From positions 62,001 through 126,000 of the forward strand of contig JAKOGH010000732.1 in NCBI GenBank assembly GCA_024811115.1: DNA of 64,000 bases. Reading direction: 5' to 3'. This document shows positions 31,500 to 43,168 of the stretch, piece after piece. Position 1 is the stretch's first letter. The number at the start of each line of letters is the position of its first letter. The position numbers and the translations under genes are program-made. Source of the DNA: Terana coerulea (Eukaryota; Basidiomycota; Agaricomycetes; Polyporales; Phanerochaetaceae). The notes below the pieces were generated by a model. It did not search any database. It was not told where the DNA came from and saw only the letters and a list, made by a program, of their open reading frames with translations.

Positions 31500-32020
31500 T
31501 CACATGCGTGCGGCGCCAACGCCGCGACGGTGGAAGTATTAATGGGCCCCTTCTCAGGGTATACACGGGGTACGACCGGATGTGGCGGTTTGTACGAGTA
31601 GACCGTGTGTGTATTGTAAATCAGTGGAATGTACTATGGACAGTCATAAGCTCAATAATGCGACATGGGCTCTCTTTGTGTGGTGCGACAATCATATCGT
31701 GTTGTCAACCTGTAGTCGAAGCGCTCCTCGACTTGTGACTTACCTATTTGAAGGTCTGTTTGCACAAGAACAAATGTCACCTTCACCGGCTTCACAAGGT
31801 CGTGTACATAGAAGAGAAAAGATCGGAAATCTTCAGTGATTCTCACGCTGACAACTAACGACTGACCCGATGGCAATGCCAGCTGCTCTCAAATCATCGT
31901 TGTTCTATAGATATGTAGTACATCTTTGCCTGTGTAGTCATCTGTTGTACTTGTGCCCCATGTCTATCTTCGTCCATACTGTACAACCGGGGTTGTCTTC
32001 GCTTCCGTTTTGATCTCTGT
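31500..32020. other. 3'-3' intergenic, cyanase and transketolase
   Basis: Convergent gene ends; AT-rich in its second half. No ORF or RNA gene supported. Confidence 0.45.
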
Positions 32021-34599
32021 TCACTGCGAGAGCTGCCTGATCTTGAGGATGATCGCTGTATGCAAACCTCAGGCGTTAGCAGGGCGGAAAAAGAAGGGTA
32101 GAGAAACACGTACACTGCGGGTCAAGGCCCTGGTGGGGGATCTGCTCAGTGAGACCACCGCAACCCTCCTTGTTGGTGCCCATGTAGCCAAACTTGGGCG
32201 TGAGCTGGCGCTCCAGGAGCCAAGTACCGAACTTCGAGCCGAGCTATTCAACACAAACCTCAGTTTACCATTATACGACTGAACAGGAAGAATACATACG
32301 CCAGTCTTCTGGTTCAGGGACTCGACGACGAGCACGAAGGGGCTCTCGCCGACCTTGCGAATCGTCTCCTCGTCGACGAGGTTCAGCGTCGGCTTGTTGA
32401 CGAGCCCGACGTCGAGGCCCTCCTGCCGGCAGCGCAGGACGGCGTCCCAGGAACGGTACAGCATGTCGCCGAACGAGACGACGTAGCCGGCCTTGCCCTC
32501 CGCGATCACCTCGTCCTTGCCCGGCACGAACTTGTAGTCGTTGTCGAAGAACCGCGAGCCGTCCTCGCGGAGGATGTACGGGATCTTGGAGCGCGTCGAG
32601 AAGATGAAGCGGAGCCCGCGCTCGAAGAAGACGCGCTCGACGATCTTGATCATCTGCGCGCCGTCGGCGGGCCAGTACAGCCACGACTGGGTGTCCGCGA
32701 GGCCGTTGTCGGCGAAGAAGTGGTTGACGCCGAAGTGGCAGGTGTTGTCGGCCATCTGCACCGCATTCCGTCAGGGTAGATACGAAGCGAGACGCAATGA
32801 GCATACGAACCTCGTCAACACCAGAGTGGGAGAAGTGGCAGAGGACGTTGCAGAAGTTGAGACGGGCCATGGTGACCTCGGAGACGATCATCTCGAGGAA
32901 GGCACCGAAGGTGGAGAAAACACCGAACTTGTCCTTGTCGAAACCGAAACCAGCGGCAGCACTGAAGTTGCCACGCTCCATGACTGTGAAGCAATCTTAA
33001 TCCACTGACATGGATCACAGAAAAGGGGACACCTACTTCCAGAAGGGACGAAAACTTCAGGGTGCTCCATGTGAATCGCCTTCAGACCAGTCGAGCCCTC
33101 CAAGTCGCTGTCGATGACCATAACCTTTGACGCAGCCTCCTCCTTGCTGAGTTTGTCAAGGACGCCATTGACCGCCTCACCGAAGATGACACGGGTGGCG
33201 CCAACCTCCTTCGTGGAGCCTATGTACAGGTACGGGAACGCGTAAGGCTTGATGTTGTTGAGGATGTCGCCCGGCAAACTCTGGCGGGAAGCCGCGAGCC
33301 TCAAAGTACTTGAGGGCGGCCTTCACGGGGACGACATCATGGCCGTGAGTAGTTCCCTCAATGTCAGCGATGCCCGGCGCCATTTTACGCTTAGCAACAA
33401 CTAGACCACACTATGAGAGTTTGCAACTATGACCCACGGAAGGAACACACCTGCAGCAGGACCCTTGTGGTTCAGAACCTCCACAAGAGCAGCCCACAGA
33501 GCGGGGAAGTCCTCTCCCTGAGCGACAACGACCTTGAGACCATGACCAGAGAGGGTCTTGGCGAGGTCGTAACCCTTCAAGTATTCAGAGGGGTGACCGG
33601 CGATCGTGACATCGTTGTCGTCAATGATGAGCTTGACATTGAGGCCCTGGGCGACCGCGAGACGGGCGGCTTCAGCGTCGTTTCCTTCCTGCTGCGAGCC
33701 GTCGGAACCGAGCAAGAACACGGTCTTGTCGCGGTTCGCCATGGCAATACCGTTGACCCATGGCCAGATGTGGCCGAGACGGCCGGAGGAGAACTGGACT
33801 CCCGGCGTGAGTCCGAGCTCGGGGTGACCCGGGAGCTTGGAGTTGGCTTCACGGTAGTGGAGAAGGTGCTCCGCGGGGAGATGTCCATGGATAGCAGATA
33901 GGAGGTATTGAGTAGCGACACGGTGACCTAGTGGCAGATGGAATTAGTACGTCTATGTCGGACTCGCTCACATCAAGCACCAGTCCGGCGGTAGCGCGCC
34001 TCATTAACGCAGACGCGTCGAGGCGCTTCGCTCAACATCTCTCTGGCTAGCCCCATCCTGGGCTGCCCATATACGCAGATCTTTCCAGTTTTTGCCTTCC
34101 AAACTGTGTCGCGTAGACAGCTCCTCGCCGTGATGCCCATTCCATTCCGCGCTGTGCGCACCACATCCGACTGGCTTCATGCCTGTGATGATGTACACTT
34201 ACCAGCTTCGTCAAAAAGGATTGGTACGTATTTGTCTGACTGGCCAAACAAGGACAGGAGCATGTTCACCTCAGGAACTGTATCATAGGCACCGCCTATA
34301 ATGTTTTGCAGTGAGTGTATGCTGATACGAAGATCAAGGTGTACGTACCAGTGTGTCCGCTGACTCCCCTCGCTGCTCCAGTGGCAGTGAAGAGCACGAT
34401 GGCATCCCGCATCAACTGAATGTTGTGCTTGAGCGTGGTGAGTTGCTCATCGGTGAGCTTAGGATTGCTCGGGTCGAGCTTGAGTCTGAGAAGAGATGGG
34501 TCCCGATGTCAGCATCGCGGGCGATGACGACGAAAAGCACGGTGCGTACGGCTTGAGGCCCTTGAGGTCGATGGGGAACTTTGCGTCTGTGCCCGACAT
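32021..34599 (-). CDS. Transketolase / dihydroxyacetone-synthase-like enzyme
   Basis: Thiamine-diphosphate enzyme of two-carbon ketol transfer. Reading down from 34599: MSGTDAKFPIDLKGLKP, LKLDPSNPKLTDEQLTTLKH, GAARGVSGHTGGAYDTVPEV (substrate-binding His region), HRVATQYLLSAIHGHLPAEH, and the ThDP/Mg site GSDGSQQEGNDAEAARLAVA followed by LIIDDNDVTIAGHPS. Then KVMVIDSDLEGSTGL begins the pyrimidine-binding half, with FGAFLEMIVSEVTMARLNF, and the C-terminal part contains FVLVVESLNQKTG and ends IILKIRQLSQ. All exons join in frame. One intron (about 34208-33930) is near 277 nt, far longer than its neighbours. This Agaricomycete branch is close to yeast dihydroxyacetone synthase-type transketolases; substrate preference cannot be read from sequence. 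Confidence 0.87.
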
Positions 34600-35661
34600 G
34601 GTGGTACGTGGATAAGCCGTAGACCAAAAACCGGGTGATATAGGCTCTTTCGTCCCACTCAAAGTGAGCACTGTGACTTGTGTAACGTCATAGTTCCCAT
34701 ATCCGGCCCGGCATGACCGGCATCCTTTCGCACACTTGCCGGGTCGCAGCTCGTCGCCGTCGTCCACACACTCCGCGAGGGACGACGACGACGCGGAGAA
34801 AGTCCAGCTCGGACAAAGTCTACTCATTCCACGGGAGTGGCTGCAATCACCGCACGGAAAACGGGCACCGCAGGCACAGCACGAAAGCAGGTATTTTTGC
34901 TCAAGGACATGGAGACATGGGTTCTGATGACTTCGATCCGGCACGAGGCGTCGCGCTGTAGCTCTAACGCTGCGTTAGTGTTTCGCCGTGCAATTATTAC
35001 GGTAAGCCATGTTCTTATGTCCAATCTGTATCGCTATGTTCATTCCGCAACGTAGCAGGTGATGAAATTGTAGCGAGCGCATCGAGGATAACGAACGCCT
35101 ATGCAGCACCATGGGAATACATGTCCTCTCAGAGTCAAGTCTCCATATCACAATCCACATCTCCTTCTCCTCCCGGTGGTCGGCGATCTGCTCTCGGGTG
35201 TGTGGTGGTACCGCTTACATCCCCAAGTAAGCATGCAAGGGTGGTTTCTGCCGCTTTCGTGCTCGTCAGCCTTCCTGGCCCTCGCCTGATAGACACTCCA
35301 CTGTGTTTTGGCTCGTGGGTAGGTCACAAGAAGTCCTCCCCAAGGCACTTTGGTTTATCCTTGACAGGCGCACCGACTGTCGGCCTAATCACTTGACAAT
35401 CCTGAACTGTTTCTCCCTTCTCACGAGTGAAAATCCGTCCCGTTACGGGCAGACACTACACTGTGGGACCAATGAAGGCCCAACGTCCGCTGCTAGGCGA
35501 CATGTTCAGCTCGCTAAGTTGACACAGGGAGTTTGTTGGCCCTGTGGGGGTGGGATAGTATGCCTAAAACAAGCTGGCGGTTACGAGTGACGATGAGCCG
35601 AATTCGCCAAGTTTGTTCCAGCCCGCTCAGTCAGACTTCAGGGAGCATCGGCCTCTGCGCG
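34600..35661. other. Divergent intergenic region, transketolase and HGD
   Basis: This 1.1-kb gap between divergent genes must hold both promoters. Only short, unconvincing frames are present. A TATA-like element for the plus-strand gene follows at 35662. Confidence 0.4.
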
Positions 35662-35669
35662 TATTTAAG
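35662..35669 (+). promoter_or_regulatory. TATA-like box of homogentisate dioxygenase gene
   Basis: TATTTAAG about 94 bp upstream of the initiating ATG-only coding exon. Confidence 0.5.
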
Positions 35670-35762
35670 GGCACCAGCCCTGCGATATGCAGCATACCAA
35701 TAAGCCCTCTGCGCGACTCTTCTTGTCCTCCACGCATAGCTGCTTCATCGCACCTTGCAATC

Positions 35763-37919
35763 ATGGTGCGTCCACTCGCGCAGCTGTAACAGGCAGGACT
35801 GACACGGCCCGCAGGCAACATCCACAGCCGGATTCCTGGCCTCCCGAGGGAAGGGTGATACATACCGCTACCAAGTTGGGTTCGGTAATTCATTTGCATC
35901 TGAGGCCCTGTCAGTCATATGTTCCTCTACTGCACCCATTCCGATGATTAACATTCCGACACGACAGCCCTGGTGCGCTCCCCATAGGTCGGAATAACCC
36001 GCAGAAGGTCAAGTATGATCTGTATGCGGAGGGTGTGAGTCTCGTCTTCGGGGAACATATATTTTGTTTTTAATGATCCGCTTGCAGATCAACGGCACGC
36101 CCTTCACTACTCCCCGAGAACATAATGAACGCACGTTCGTAGCCTCCATTATTCGGCAGTCTATGCTCATCTCACGGACTTTGTAGATGGTTCTATCGCA
36201 TCCGGCCCTCTGTTGCGCATAACGGCTTTGCCAAAGCCGAAAAGCAGAACCCTAATGTCCGTGCTCAATCCGCCTTGACGTCTCTCACTCCGCCTTTGCT
36301 AACAGCCTATGCTTGCTAGCTCGTAGCCGAATTCTCCCTGAACGACCCAAAGCAGCATGTTACGCCGACACAGCTCGCTTGGACTCCTCATGAAGCGCCG
36401 TCAAGTGAGAAGGTGACGTTTATTGACAGCCTCACCACAATGATGGGCAACGGCGGCCCTATGCTCCGGGAAGGCCTTGCCATCCACTTGTATGCGTGCA
36501 ACGCGGACATGGGCAAGCAGGGCTTCGTGAACATGGATGGCGACTTCCTGATCGTACCGGTGAATGGCCGGTTGGATATCCAGACTGAACTTGGCAAGTG
36601 CGTCTTCAAAAACAAATGGAACCGATGAGCTGTATATTCATGATGTCGTAGGATTCTGGTGTTCCCTGGCGAGATCGCCGTCGTGCAGCGTGGCATCAAG
36701 TGGAAGGCATATACCTTTTATTTGCCTTGTTATGACGATTTACTAAAAATGGTCCTTAGGTTGCTCTCCCTGATGACAAGGCAACTGGATGTAAGCATGA
36801 CTGAACTCAAGCGCTGTGTTATTCATGGGGGCTAACTTCACAAATTCCTTAGACATTCAGGAGATCTTCGGCATGCATTACGAACTGCCTGAACTTGGGT
36901 CCCCTTGGCGCCAACGGTTTGGCGAATGTCCGCGATTTTGAGCATCCCGTCGCTCACTTCGACATCGATCAGAGTCCCTGGGAGGTTGTCTACAAGTATG
37001 TATACCATTATTCTCGGAAAGCCCGTCCCGCTGATAGTTCGCCCCTTAGGCTTGGTGGCAAGTTGTTTGTCTGCCATCAAAACCATACGCCGTTCGACGT
37101 TGTCGCTTGGCATGGAAAGTCAGTAGGACAATCCAGCCTCACGCACAGGTCGTATCACGTACTGACGGTGCCTCTCCTTGATAGCTACGTTCCTTACAAG
37201 TACGACCTGGACGCATTCATTGCCGTGGGCAGTCTCACCAAGGACCACTGCGACCCGTCCATCTTCACCGTCCTGACCGCGCGATCGAAGACGTCCGGGC
37301 GTCGCGCTCGCCGATTTCGCGGTCTTCAAAGAGCGGTGGGATGTCGCGGAGGGCACGTTCAGGCCTCCAGTACGTCTCTTCTACTTTGCGCGTTCCCTTG
37401 TGCTGAATGGTATCGCAGTATTTCCACCGCAACACCTGTTCAGAGGTGCTCGGTCTCGTGTTCGGCGACTATGGCGGTCGCTCGGATGGCTTCGTCCCCG
37501 GCGCCCTCAGCTTTGAGACAGGCTTCTGTCCGCATGGCGTTGATATCAACGTGTTTAACGCTGCGTCGGAAGGCGAGCTGAAGCCGCAAAGGATCCAGAA
37601 GAACGCGCTCAGTGAGTTTCTACTTGCGCACTGTAAACCACCGCTCGTGGCTAATTGTAAATCAGTGGTGATGTTCGAGTCGAGCATGATGATGACGATC
37701 ACCGACTACGCTATGAACACGGACAAGCGTCACGGTACGTTATTCGGCTTTCGCTCTGAATGTCTGGTGCTGACTCCCGCGGAAGAACACGAGCCTGCGA
37801 TGTGGGATGATCTGGATGCGAAGTTCTTGACACACCTTGATGCGATCCAGAAGGAGCTGAAGGCGGCAGGGCTACCAGGCCTGAATACTCAGGCAAGTGG
37901 GCAGTGTACCGTGTTGTGA
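35763..37919 (+). CDS. HGD: Homogentisate 1,2-dioxygenase, initiator ATG alone in coding exon 1
   Basis: Iron(II) ring-cleaving enzyme of phenylalanine/tyrosine breakdown. The first coding exon is just ATG (35763-35765), followed at once by GTGCGT. The next exon reads ATSTAGFLASRGKGDTYRYQ, then PGALPIGRNNPQKVKYDLYA, GTPFTTPREHNERT and WFYRIRPSVAHNGFAKAEK. Then come DSLTTMMGNGGPMLREGLAI, GDFLIVPVNGRLDIQTELGK, FPGEIAVVQRGIKWKVALPD, DIQEIFGMHYELPELGPLG and HTPFDVVAWHG (catalytic His). The iron-binding HRNTCSE (His and Glu) and PHGVD (His) are present. About ten introns. One extra base near 37296-37301 shifts the exon that should read VALADFAVFKERWDVAEGTF. The tail ends SGQCTVL. Confidence 0.92.
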
Positions 37920-38490
37920 ATCGTTCTTATGTCGTGCGCTATCAGGCATAATACCCTGCCTTGATTTGTCATTAGTCTGCTTGGTCGTCTTGTCTCGAAT
38001 AAACTGTACATTAGTAAATGTGTATTGTGCTCAGTGTGGGGAAATGGAGAGTGTCATGATTGCCCTGCATCAAGTAGCTGAAGTGCTTATAGTCTTACCA
38101 CAGTCTGAGGAACTGTCAACCAGCAGTTCAAATGTAACTATATTCGCAACGTTGCAAATTAGGGGCAAACAGCATCGTGTTAGACTCGCTATCTCCCCAC
38201 ACCACTTGGAAAGGTTCCACCTCACAGGTTCACACTTTTGCTGCTTTGGGTCGCTACGCAGTTGAGCGTTATGTTGATACGGTGCGTACCGAAGTTATAG
38301 TGAAGGTGGTAGTATTCTATAGAGTCATGCAGCAAGGAGCGTGGGTCAGGTGCAAGAAACTGATAAGGTAGCTAAATGAGTGTGCATGGCGAACGCTCTG
38401 CGGTGGATTGGCGACAACTCTAAACACAGACAAGAGAGAAGAAGAACAGAGAGCAATTCTCCGCCGGCATTCTGCAAGAGAGCGAACAAG
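37920..38490. other. 3'-3' intergenic, HGD and C2H2 gene
   Basis: Convergent gene ends; AT-rich first part. No further feature supported. Confidence 0.4.
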
Positions 38491-39224
38491 CTAGGCCCCG
38501 CAATAATGCCTGTGCTGGAACGTCTCCATATGATGCTTCAGATGTGCCTTGGACGTGGCACGAAACCCGCATCCGGAAACCTTGCACGGGAACGGTAGGA
38601 AGCTCTTCGTATGCTTCGGCCTCAGCGGGGACGTGCTCCCGCCCGCGTGTGCAGGCGAGTGCGGACGGGGGATGCGAATCGGATGGGCACAGGACCAGGT
38701 GCGAGCATGGGGCTCCCCGGGGAGACAGGCCTGCCAGGGATGTACGACTGGTCCTCATCCACAGCCATGCTGTCTTCCTCTTCCTCTTCCTCGAGGGGCG
38801 ACTCGGGGATTGGCTCTGGCGGCGGGGTGCTCGCGCGCCGGTAGTCGGGCGTTGAGTACAGGACCTCGACAGGTTCTGCGCGTTTGCGTTTGCCCGGGCT
38901 GGCGGTTGAGGAGGGGGCGGAGTCGCGACGAGCCAGGTATGGCCGCGCAGGAATTCTGATGGTCAACCGTTCGCGGTCCACGTCCATCTCGTCACAAGCA
39001 GGACGAGCATTATCGTTCACGTTCTCGTCATCTTCGGATTCTGTGTCGGTTTCGCTGTCGGTTGAACACGCACAGGGCGCTGAGTCACAGCGTGTACAGT
39101 GCCCCGGTTTGACGTTCGACTTGGGTCTATTGCGAGAGGTGCAATCGAAGTCGTGGTCTTCGAAGTCAGAACCTTGCTGGTTCATGTCCCTGCGGTCTCG
39201 GAGCTGTTTCAGAGGCAAGACCAT
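38491..39224 (-). CDS. Acidic protein with C-terminal C2H2-type zinc finger
   Basis: Probable DNA-binding protein. From 39224 the minus strand reads MVLPLKQLRDRRDMNQQ, a CTRCDSAPCACS cluster, an acidic run (ETDTESEDDENVND), a basic nuclear-localisation-like GKRKRAEPVEVLY and PIPESPLEEEEEEDSMAVDE. After a single-base deletion near 38640 the next frame reads SFLPFPCKVSGCGFRATSKA and HLKHHMETFQHRHYCGA. This gives one C-x4-C...H...H finger of the type found in basidiomycete regulators, right at the C-terminus. The finger is clear; the family is otherwise unknown. Confidence 0.62.
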
Positions 39225-39324
39225 GATAAAGCTGAGCGGCGGAGCGTGAGCAGATGTGCCTCGCCGGTGTCTGCGGGTCCCTAAAGAAAACGGTAGTGAA
39301 TGACATGAGCAGAGAGCAGCTCAG

Positions 39325-39335
39325 CTTTTATATGG
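39325..39335 (-). promoter_or_regulatory. TATA box of C2H2 gene
   Basis: On the minus strand CCATATAAAAG lies about 100 bp upstream of the ATG at 39224. Confidence 0.5.
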
Positions 39336-39626
39336 TACGTCGAAGAGCTGTGGCCACCGGGCGCGTGTTCTTTGCACATCCCATCAGTATAAGTCCTTTG
39401 TCTTTGTTTTCGCTGGCCACCGAGTGGCGATAATGTCCAGGTCTATTTCAGCCCTCTATACGGTATTTCAGCATAAGAGTCGTGCAGATTAGCATGGCCG
39501 CTTGCTTGGGTATTTAAGGAGTATATCTGCGGTCCTGCGATGACGTTCAAACGTTCAAGACCGGTTTACGACAGAAGAGGTTCAGCATGAGCGGCGGCGC
39601 AGGCCCAGACTGGGCTAAGCCGATGC

Positions 39627-42600
39627 AGGCGGCAATCACAGACGTCCCTGTGATTGCGAAGAAAGCGACGCGTCGCGATTTGTCCCCGCGGGGCGGTGAC
39701 CGCGTCTCGCATGCGCTCATTTCGCACATTTTCCGTTGCTAGCGGGCGTCTGATCCCTCCGTTCCAGACGTCCTTCAACTTGTTACTTGAAGTTCCAATT
39801 TCTTGTCCAGACCGTCCTTTGATTCCTGTCCCTACCCCGCCCCAGCCGAGACCAGACCCCATTCCTTCTCCTAAAACATATCGCCGCATATAGGCCCCTC
39901 TATCACTTCTACCACGACCTTCAAGACCACATACGACCACCACAGGAGAAGGCGCGACCGCAAAGGCTGCCAATCACAGGACGAATAGATCAATGAGCGC
40001 GCCGTAATTGAACAAAGTGCGTCGAAGCCCTACCTTTGTTTGAGAAAGCTCACTGAAATCATGCTGCTACGGTTGCCGAGCAGGGTCAGGCTTATTGCAC
40101 GAGTTCGAGTCCGAAGATCAAGCGCTTGATGCGAGTTTGATGGCGCATCACGCCGCCTCCGAAAACTGGGATCAGCCGATTTGGCCGTTTTGCATGTGCC
40201 AGTGTAAATTGTTGCCTTCAGAGAGCTGAAAATGGTATGTTCTGAGATGCTAGGAGGCATATAAGATGCTAAGTGCACGAAATTTGAGGACGGCGCTTGG
40301 GCGCTTACTTTCGGACTTGCCCGAGTGAGCCACTACGCCTCCTGATTTGGCAATTTTATGATAAGTACCAGATCAATTGCAAAGCACAAGCTATGACGAG
40401 AACAGTGCCAATGTCCGTTGACGCGGCTAATGTAAGGCTATGATTGTTTCTTGCTATTGCGGAATATACCAAGAAAATAGGTGCATGTGTTATAGCACTT
40501 AGCGCCAAGTGGTTATTAATACAGTTACCTGCGCTTTTCATTTTCTATCACATCCTTGCTATTATGAAGTAATTAAATCAATTGGATAAACAGCAAGGTA
40601 GCAGACTGATTGTTGAGCATTCATATCCTACTGGCAGTCCGCTTTAACTTGATACTCATCAAGAAATTGCCAGATCAGGAGGCGTAGCGGCTCACTCGGG
40701 CAAGTCCGAAAGTAAGCGCCCAAGCGCCGTCCTCAAATTTCGTGCACTTAGCATCTTATATGCCTCCTAGCATCTCAGAACATACCATTTTCAGCTCTCT
40801 GAAGGCAACAATTTACACTGGCACATGCAAAACGGCCAAATCGGCTGATCCCAGTTTTCGGAGGCGGCGTGATGCGCCATCAAACTCGCATCAAGCGCTT
40901 GATCTTCGGACTCGAACTCGTGCAATAAGCCTGACCCTGCTCGGCAACCGTAGCTGCAGACATTATATTATCACTCCCACAATGCTGGGATTTTTGCAGA
41001 GCTTCGTAACGTCGCAACCACTGGAAGCAACTGAGCGAGATGATACCAGCAGTATCTCGAGCTGCGAGACGGACTGCAACTGCGAAAGCTGCACGGTGCG
41101 TACCGAGTTCCGACACTGTCTGAGTGGTGTTGACTCCTCTTCGCAGCATGCTGAAGATGCGCCTGTCACACCAGAGTGGACCGAACCCCACATATGCTCA
41201 GAGACGCAGGGTACAGAGCCATCATACAACTCGCTGAGGCGAAGCAAGACGCATCCAACTGCCACCGTCGCCTGGACACCCTGCAACAAGCCCACGATGA
41301 GCTCCAGGTGCGCACCGCCATCTGCTATATTTGCGCTCTATCATTCATATCACGTCCAGGCCCGCTATGATCTTCTGGACAGCCTGAAGTCGCAGCTCAC
41401 GCATGACCTCGAATCTCAACTCTCCGCTGCGCAATCCGTGTGCACGAATGTCACAGGCCAGCTCCAGAGCGTGCGCGACGCGCTCGAGCAGCAGACCGCG
41501 TCCGGCCGCGACCGTGAGCGCTCCCTGGCGTCCCTGCAAACCGAACACGACCGCCTTAGCACCGCGCTCCGCGCCTCCGACGAGAGCGTCCTGAAGGCCT
41601 CGGCCGCCCACGACGCCGCGCGCAACGAGCTCGCCGACGCCCAGCACTCCTTGTCACGCGAACGTCAGCTCACGTCCCAGCTCTCCGACACGCTCTCCTC
41701 GGAATGCCGCAACTCGGAACGGCTCGCGAACACTCTGGCGGCGTTGGAGGCCGAGCGCACGGAGCTGTCCCAAGCACTCGCGCGCGTAAATGCGGACAAC
41801 GCGCAGCTGGGGCTGAGCATCGGGCGGCTGCACGATCAGCACAGAGAGGAGAGGGAGCAGTTGCTGGGTGCGGCGAAGGAGAGGGAACAGGGGCTGAGGT
41901 CGAGGCATGGGGAGAAGCAGGCCGCGACGATGAAACAACTAGAGACCGCGAACGCGTCGCTCGCGCTCCAAACACAGAAGCACGATGCCGCCATTCTGGA
42001 GGTGAAGGGCCTGGAGGAGAAGCTTGCGTCCGTCTCTCGGATTCTGCACACAACAGAAACCGAGTTGGGACAGACCAAGCAGGGGTTCCAGGACCTGCTG
42101 CGGCGTTTCGAGCTGCGCGGAGACGAGGTCACCGAGCTCTCCAGCTCAGTGCCCGACCTGGAAGCGAGGAACGCCAGCCTTGAGTCTTCCCTCCACCACA
42201 CCACGTCCACACTCGAAGCAAGCCACTCGTCTTTCGCGGGCGCACAACGCAGGAACGATGCCCTCGCCCACGACCTCGACGTGCTTCGCACTCAGTCCAC
42301 TGAGAAGACCCGTGAACTCACTCTGCAACACCAAGACACCCTTCAGGCGCTCCATGCCCTCGAGGAGGCTGTGGCCGCGGAACGGAGCTCCAAGGAGGAA
42401 GCTACCGCTTCTCTTGAACAAGTCCGTGCTCAGTACGCCGAGGAAGTCGAGAAGCTGAAGACTGAGATCGAGGAGAAAACTTGCGTTATAGCTGACGCCA
42501 CCTCTGCCACTGAGGCCGCGCACGCGTCGAAGGTGCAGGTCGAAGCACAGTTGGCAGCGCTGTCCAAGGAGATGCGTGCGCGGATCGACAACCTTATGGA

Positions 42601-42925
42601 GGAGCTGCAGGCTAGGACGTTGGCTTTAGAGCAGACGGAAGCCGCCCGAGACGCCGCCATCGGGATGCACGCCGGATGCGAAGCTTCGCTCGCATCGTTG
42701 CAGGACGAGCTGGCCGGCACGACCGAGCAGCTGCAGCGAGAGCTGATGACCAAGTCCGCAGAGCTCGCGACCTCGGGGGCCGCCCAGGATGGCGAACGCC
42801 GGGCGAAGGAGGGCTTGCAAGACGTGCTCGACGCGCTGAAGCAGGAATTCGAAGAAGCCCTGGTACGTCTGCGCGACGAGGTTGAGTCGCTCACGCAAAG
42901 CTTCGCCGCTGAGCAAGTCCGGGAG
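39627..42925. repeat. Segmental duplication, copy A
   Basis: Homologous to 52682-55010 apart from an 887-bp insertion at 40067-40953. Similarity begins at CAGGCGGCAATCACAG in both copies. It covers a moderately conserved promoter (for example GCGACGCGTCGCGATTTGTC and GGACGAATAGATCAATGAG) and then a highly similar coding part. It fades soon after the shared DEVESLTQ codons. Confidence 0.88.
40067..40953. mobile_element. 887-bp foldback DNA element with 290-bp terminal inverted repeats
   Basis: Arms 40067-40356 and 40664-40953 are inverted copies with very few mismatches (for example GTAGTGGCTC against GTAGCGGCTC). The ends read CTACGGTTGCCGAGCAGGG inward. A 307-bp AT-rich centre has no ORF. 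The element is flanked by CTG on both sides (40064-40066 and 40954-40956). The paralogous copy B shows the empty site ATG-TTG-CAGAC at 53037-53045. This is a non-autonomous element with a 3-bp target duplication. It sits 28 bp upstream of the coiled-coil ATG, in the presumed 5' UTR. Confidence 0.88.
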
Positions 42926-43168
42926 CTGCTCCCCGTGCGCGGTGCAGCCATGACTAAAACCTACATATTACAGGTTGAAACAACGTCGGTGAGTGGGTGC
43001 GACGGTGCGACACGATGCTGCTTTAGGGGCGTGCAGCGCGAAAGAGCGGCTAGATACAGGCAGACACATGTATATATAATTCCAAGACGAATATATTTGT
43101 TTCATAGCTACTCTTATTTGCTCGTTGAACGCGACGATACAATTAATAGTGCTGGTGTGAACAAGTGA
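40982..43168 (+). CDS. Truncated coiled-coil protein, duplicate copy A
   Basis: Exon 1 (40982-41094) starts MLGFLQSFVTSQPLEATERD with a Cys cluster ETDCNCESC. Exon 2 is 41146-41307 and exon 3 starts at 41361 (ARYDLLDSLKSQLTHDLES). Exon 3 is an unbroken frame of about 600 codons of heptad-type coiled coil rich in Ala, Glu, Gln, Ser and Leu, with segments such as HDAARNELADAQHSLSRE. It nearly matches copy B until EALVRLRDEVESLTQ, then ends in unrelated sequence with a stop at 43168. It lacks about half of copy B. Exon 2 has one C fewer than copy B at 41186-41189, shifting its frame. An open frame from 40742 is only read-through from the transposon. Function unknown; likely a decaying duplicate. 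Confidence 0.7.
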   Translation: MLGFLQSFVTSQPLEATERDDTSSISSCETDCNCESCTVRTEFRHCLSGVDSSSQHAEDAPVTPEWTEPHICSETQGTEPSYNSLRRSKTHPTATVAWTPCNKPTMSSRCAPPSAIFALYHSYHVQARYDLLDSLKSQLTHDLESQLSAAQSVCTNVTGQLQSVRDALEQQTASGRDRERSLASLQTEHDRLSTALRASDESVLKASAAHDAARNELADAQHSLSRERQLTSQLSDTLSSECRNSERLANTLAALEAERTELSQALARVNADNAQLGLSIGRLHDQHREEREQLLGAAKEREQGLRSRHGEKQAATMKQLETANASLALQTQKHDAAILEVKGLEEKLASVSRILHTTETELGQTKQGFQDLLRRFELRGDEVTELSSSVPDLEARNASLESSLHHTTSTLEASHSSFAGAQRRNDALAHDLDVLRTQSTEKTRELTLQHQDTLQALHALEEAVAAERSSKEEATASLEQVRAQYAEEVEKLKTEIEEKTCVIADATSATEAAHASKVQVEAQLAALSKEMRARIDNLMEELQARTLALEQTEAARDAAIGMHAGCEASLASLQDELAGTTEQLQRELMTKSAELATSGAAQDGERRAKEGLQDVLDALKQEFEEALVRLRDEVESLTQSFAAEQVRELLPVRGAAMTKTYILQVETTSVSGCDGATRCCFRGVQRERAARYRQTHVYIIPRRIYLFHSYSYLLVERDDTINSAGVNK

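Noticed and set aside
40742..40981. Upstream extension of coiled-coil copy A giving an 808-codon frame
   Set aside because: The first 60-70 codons lie in the right arm of the foldback element, and the same peptide is encoded in reverse by the left arm. It also ignores the two introns supported by copy B.
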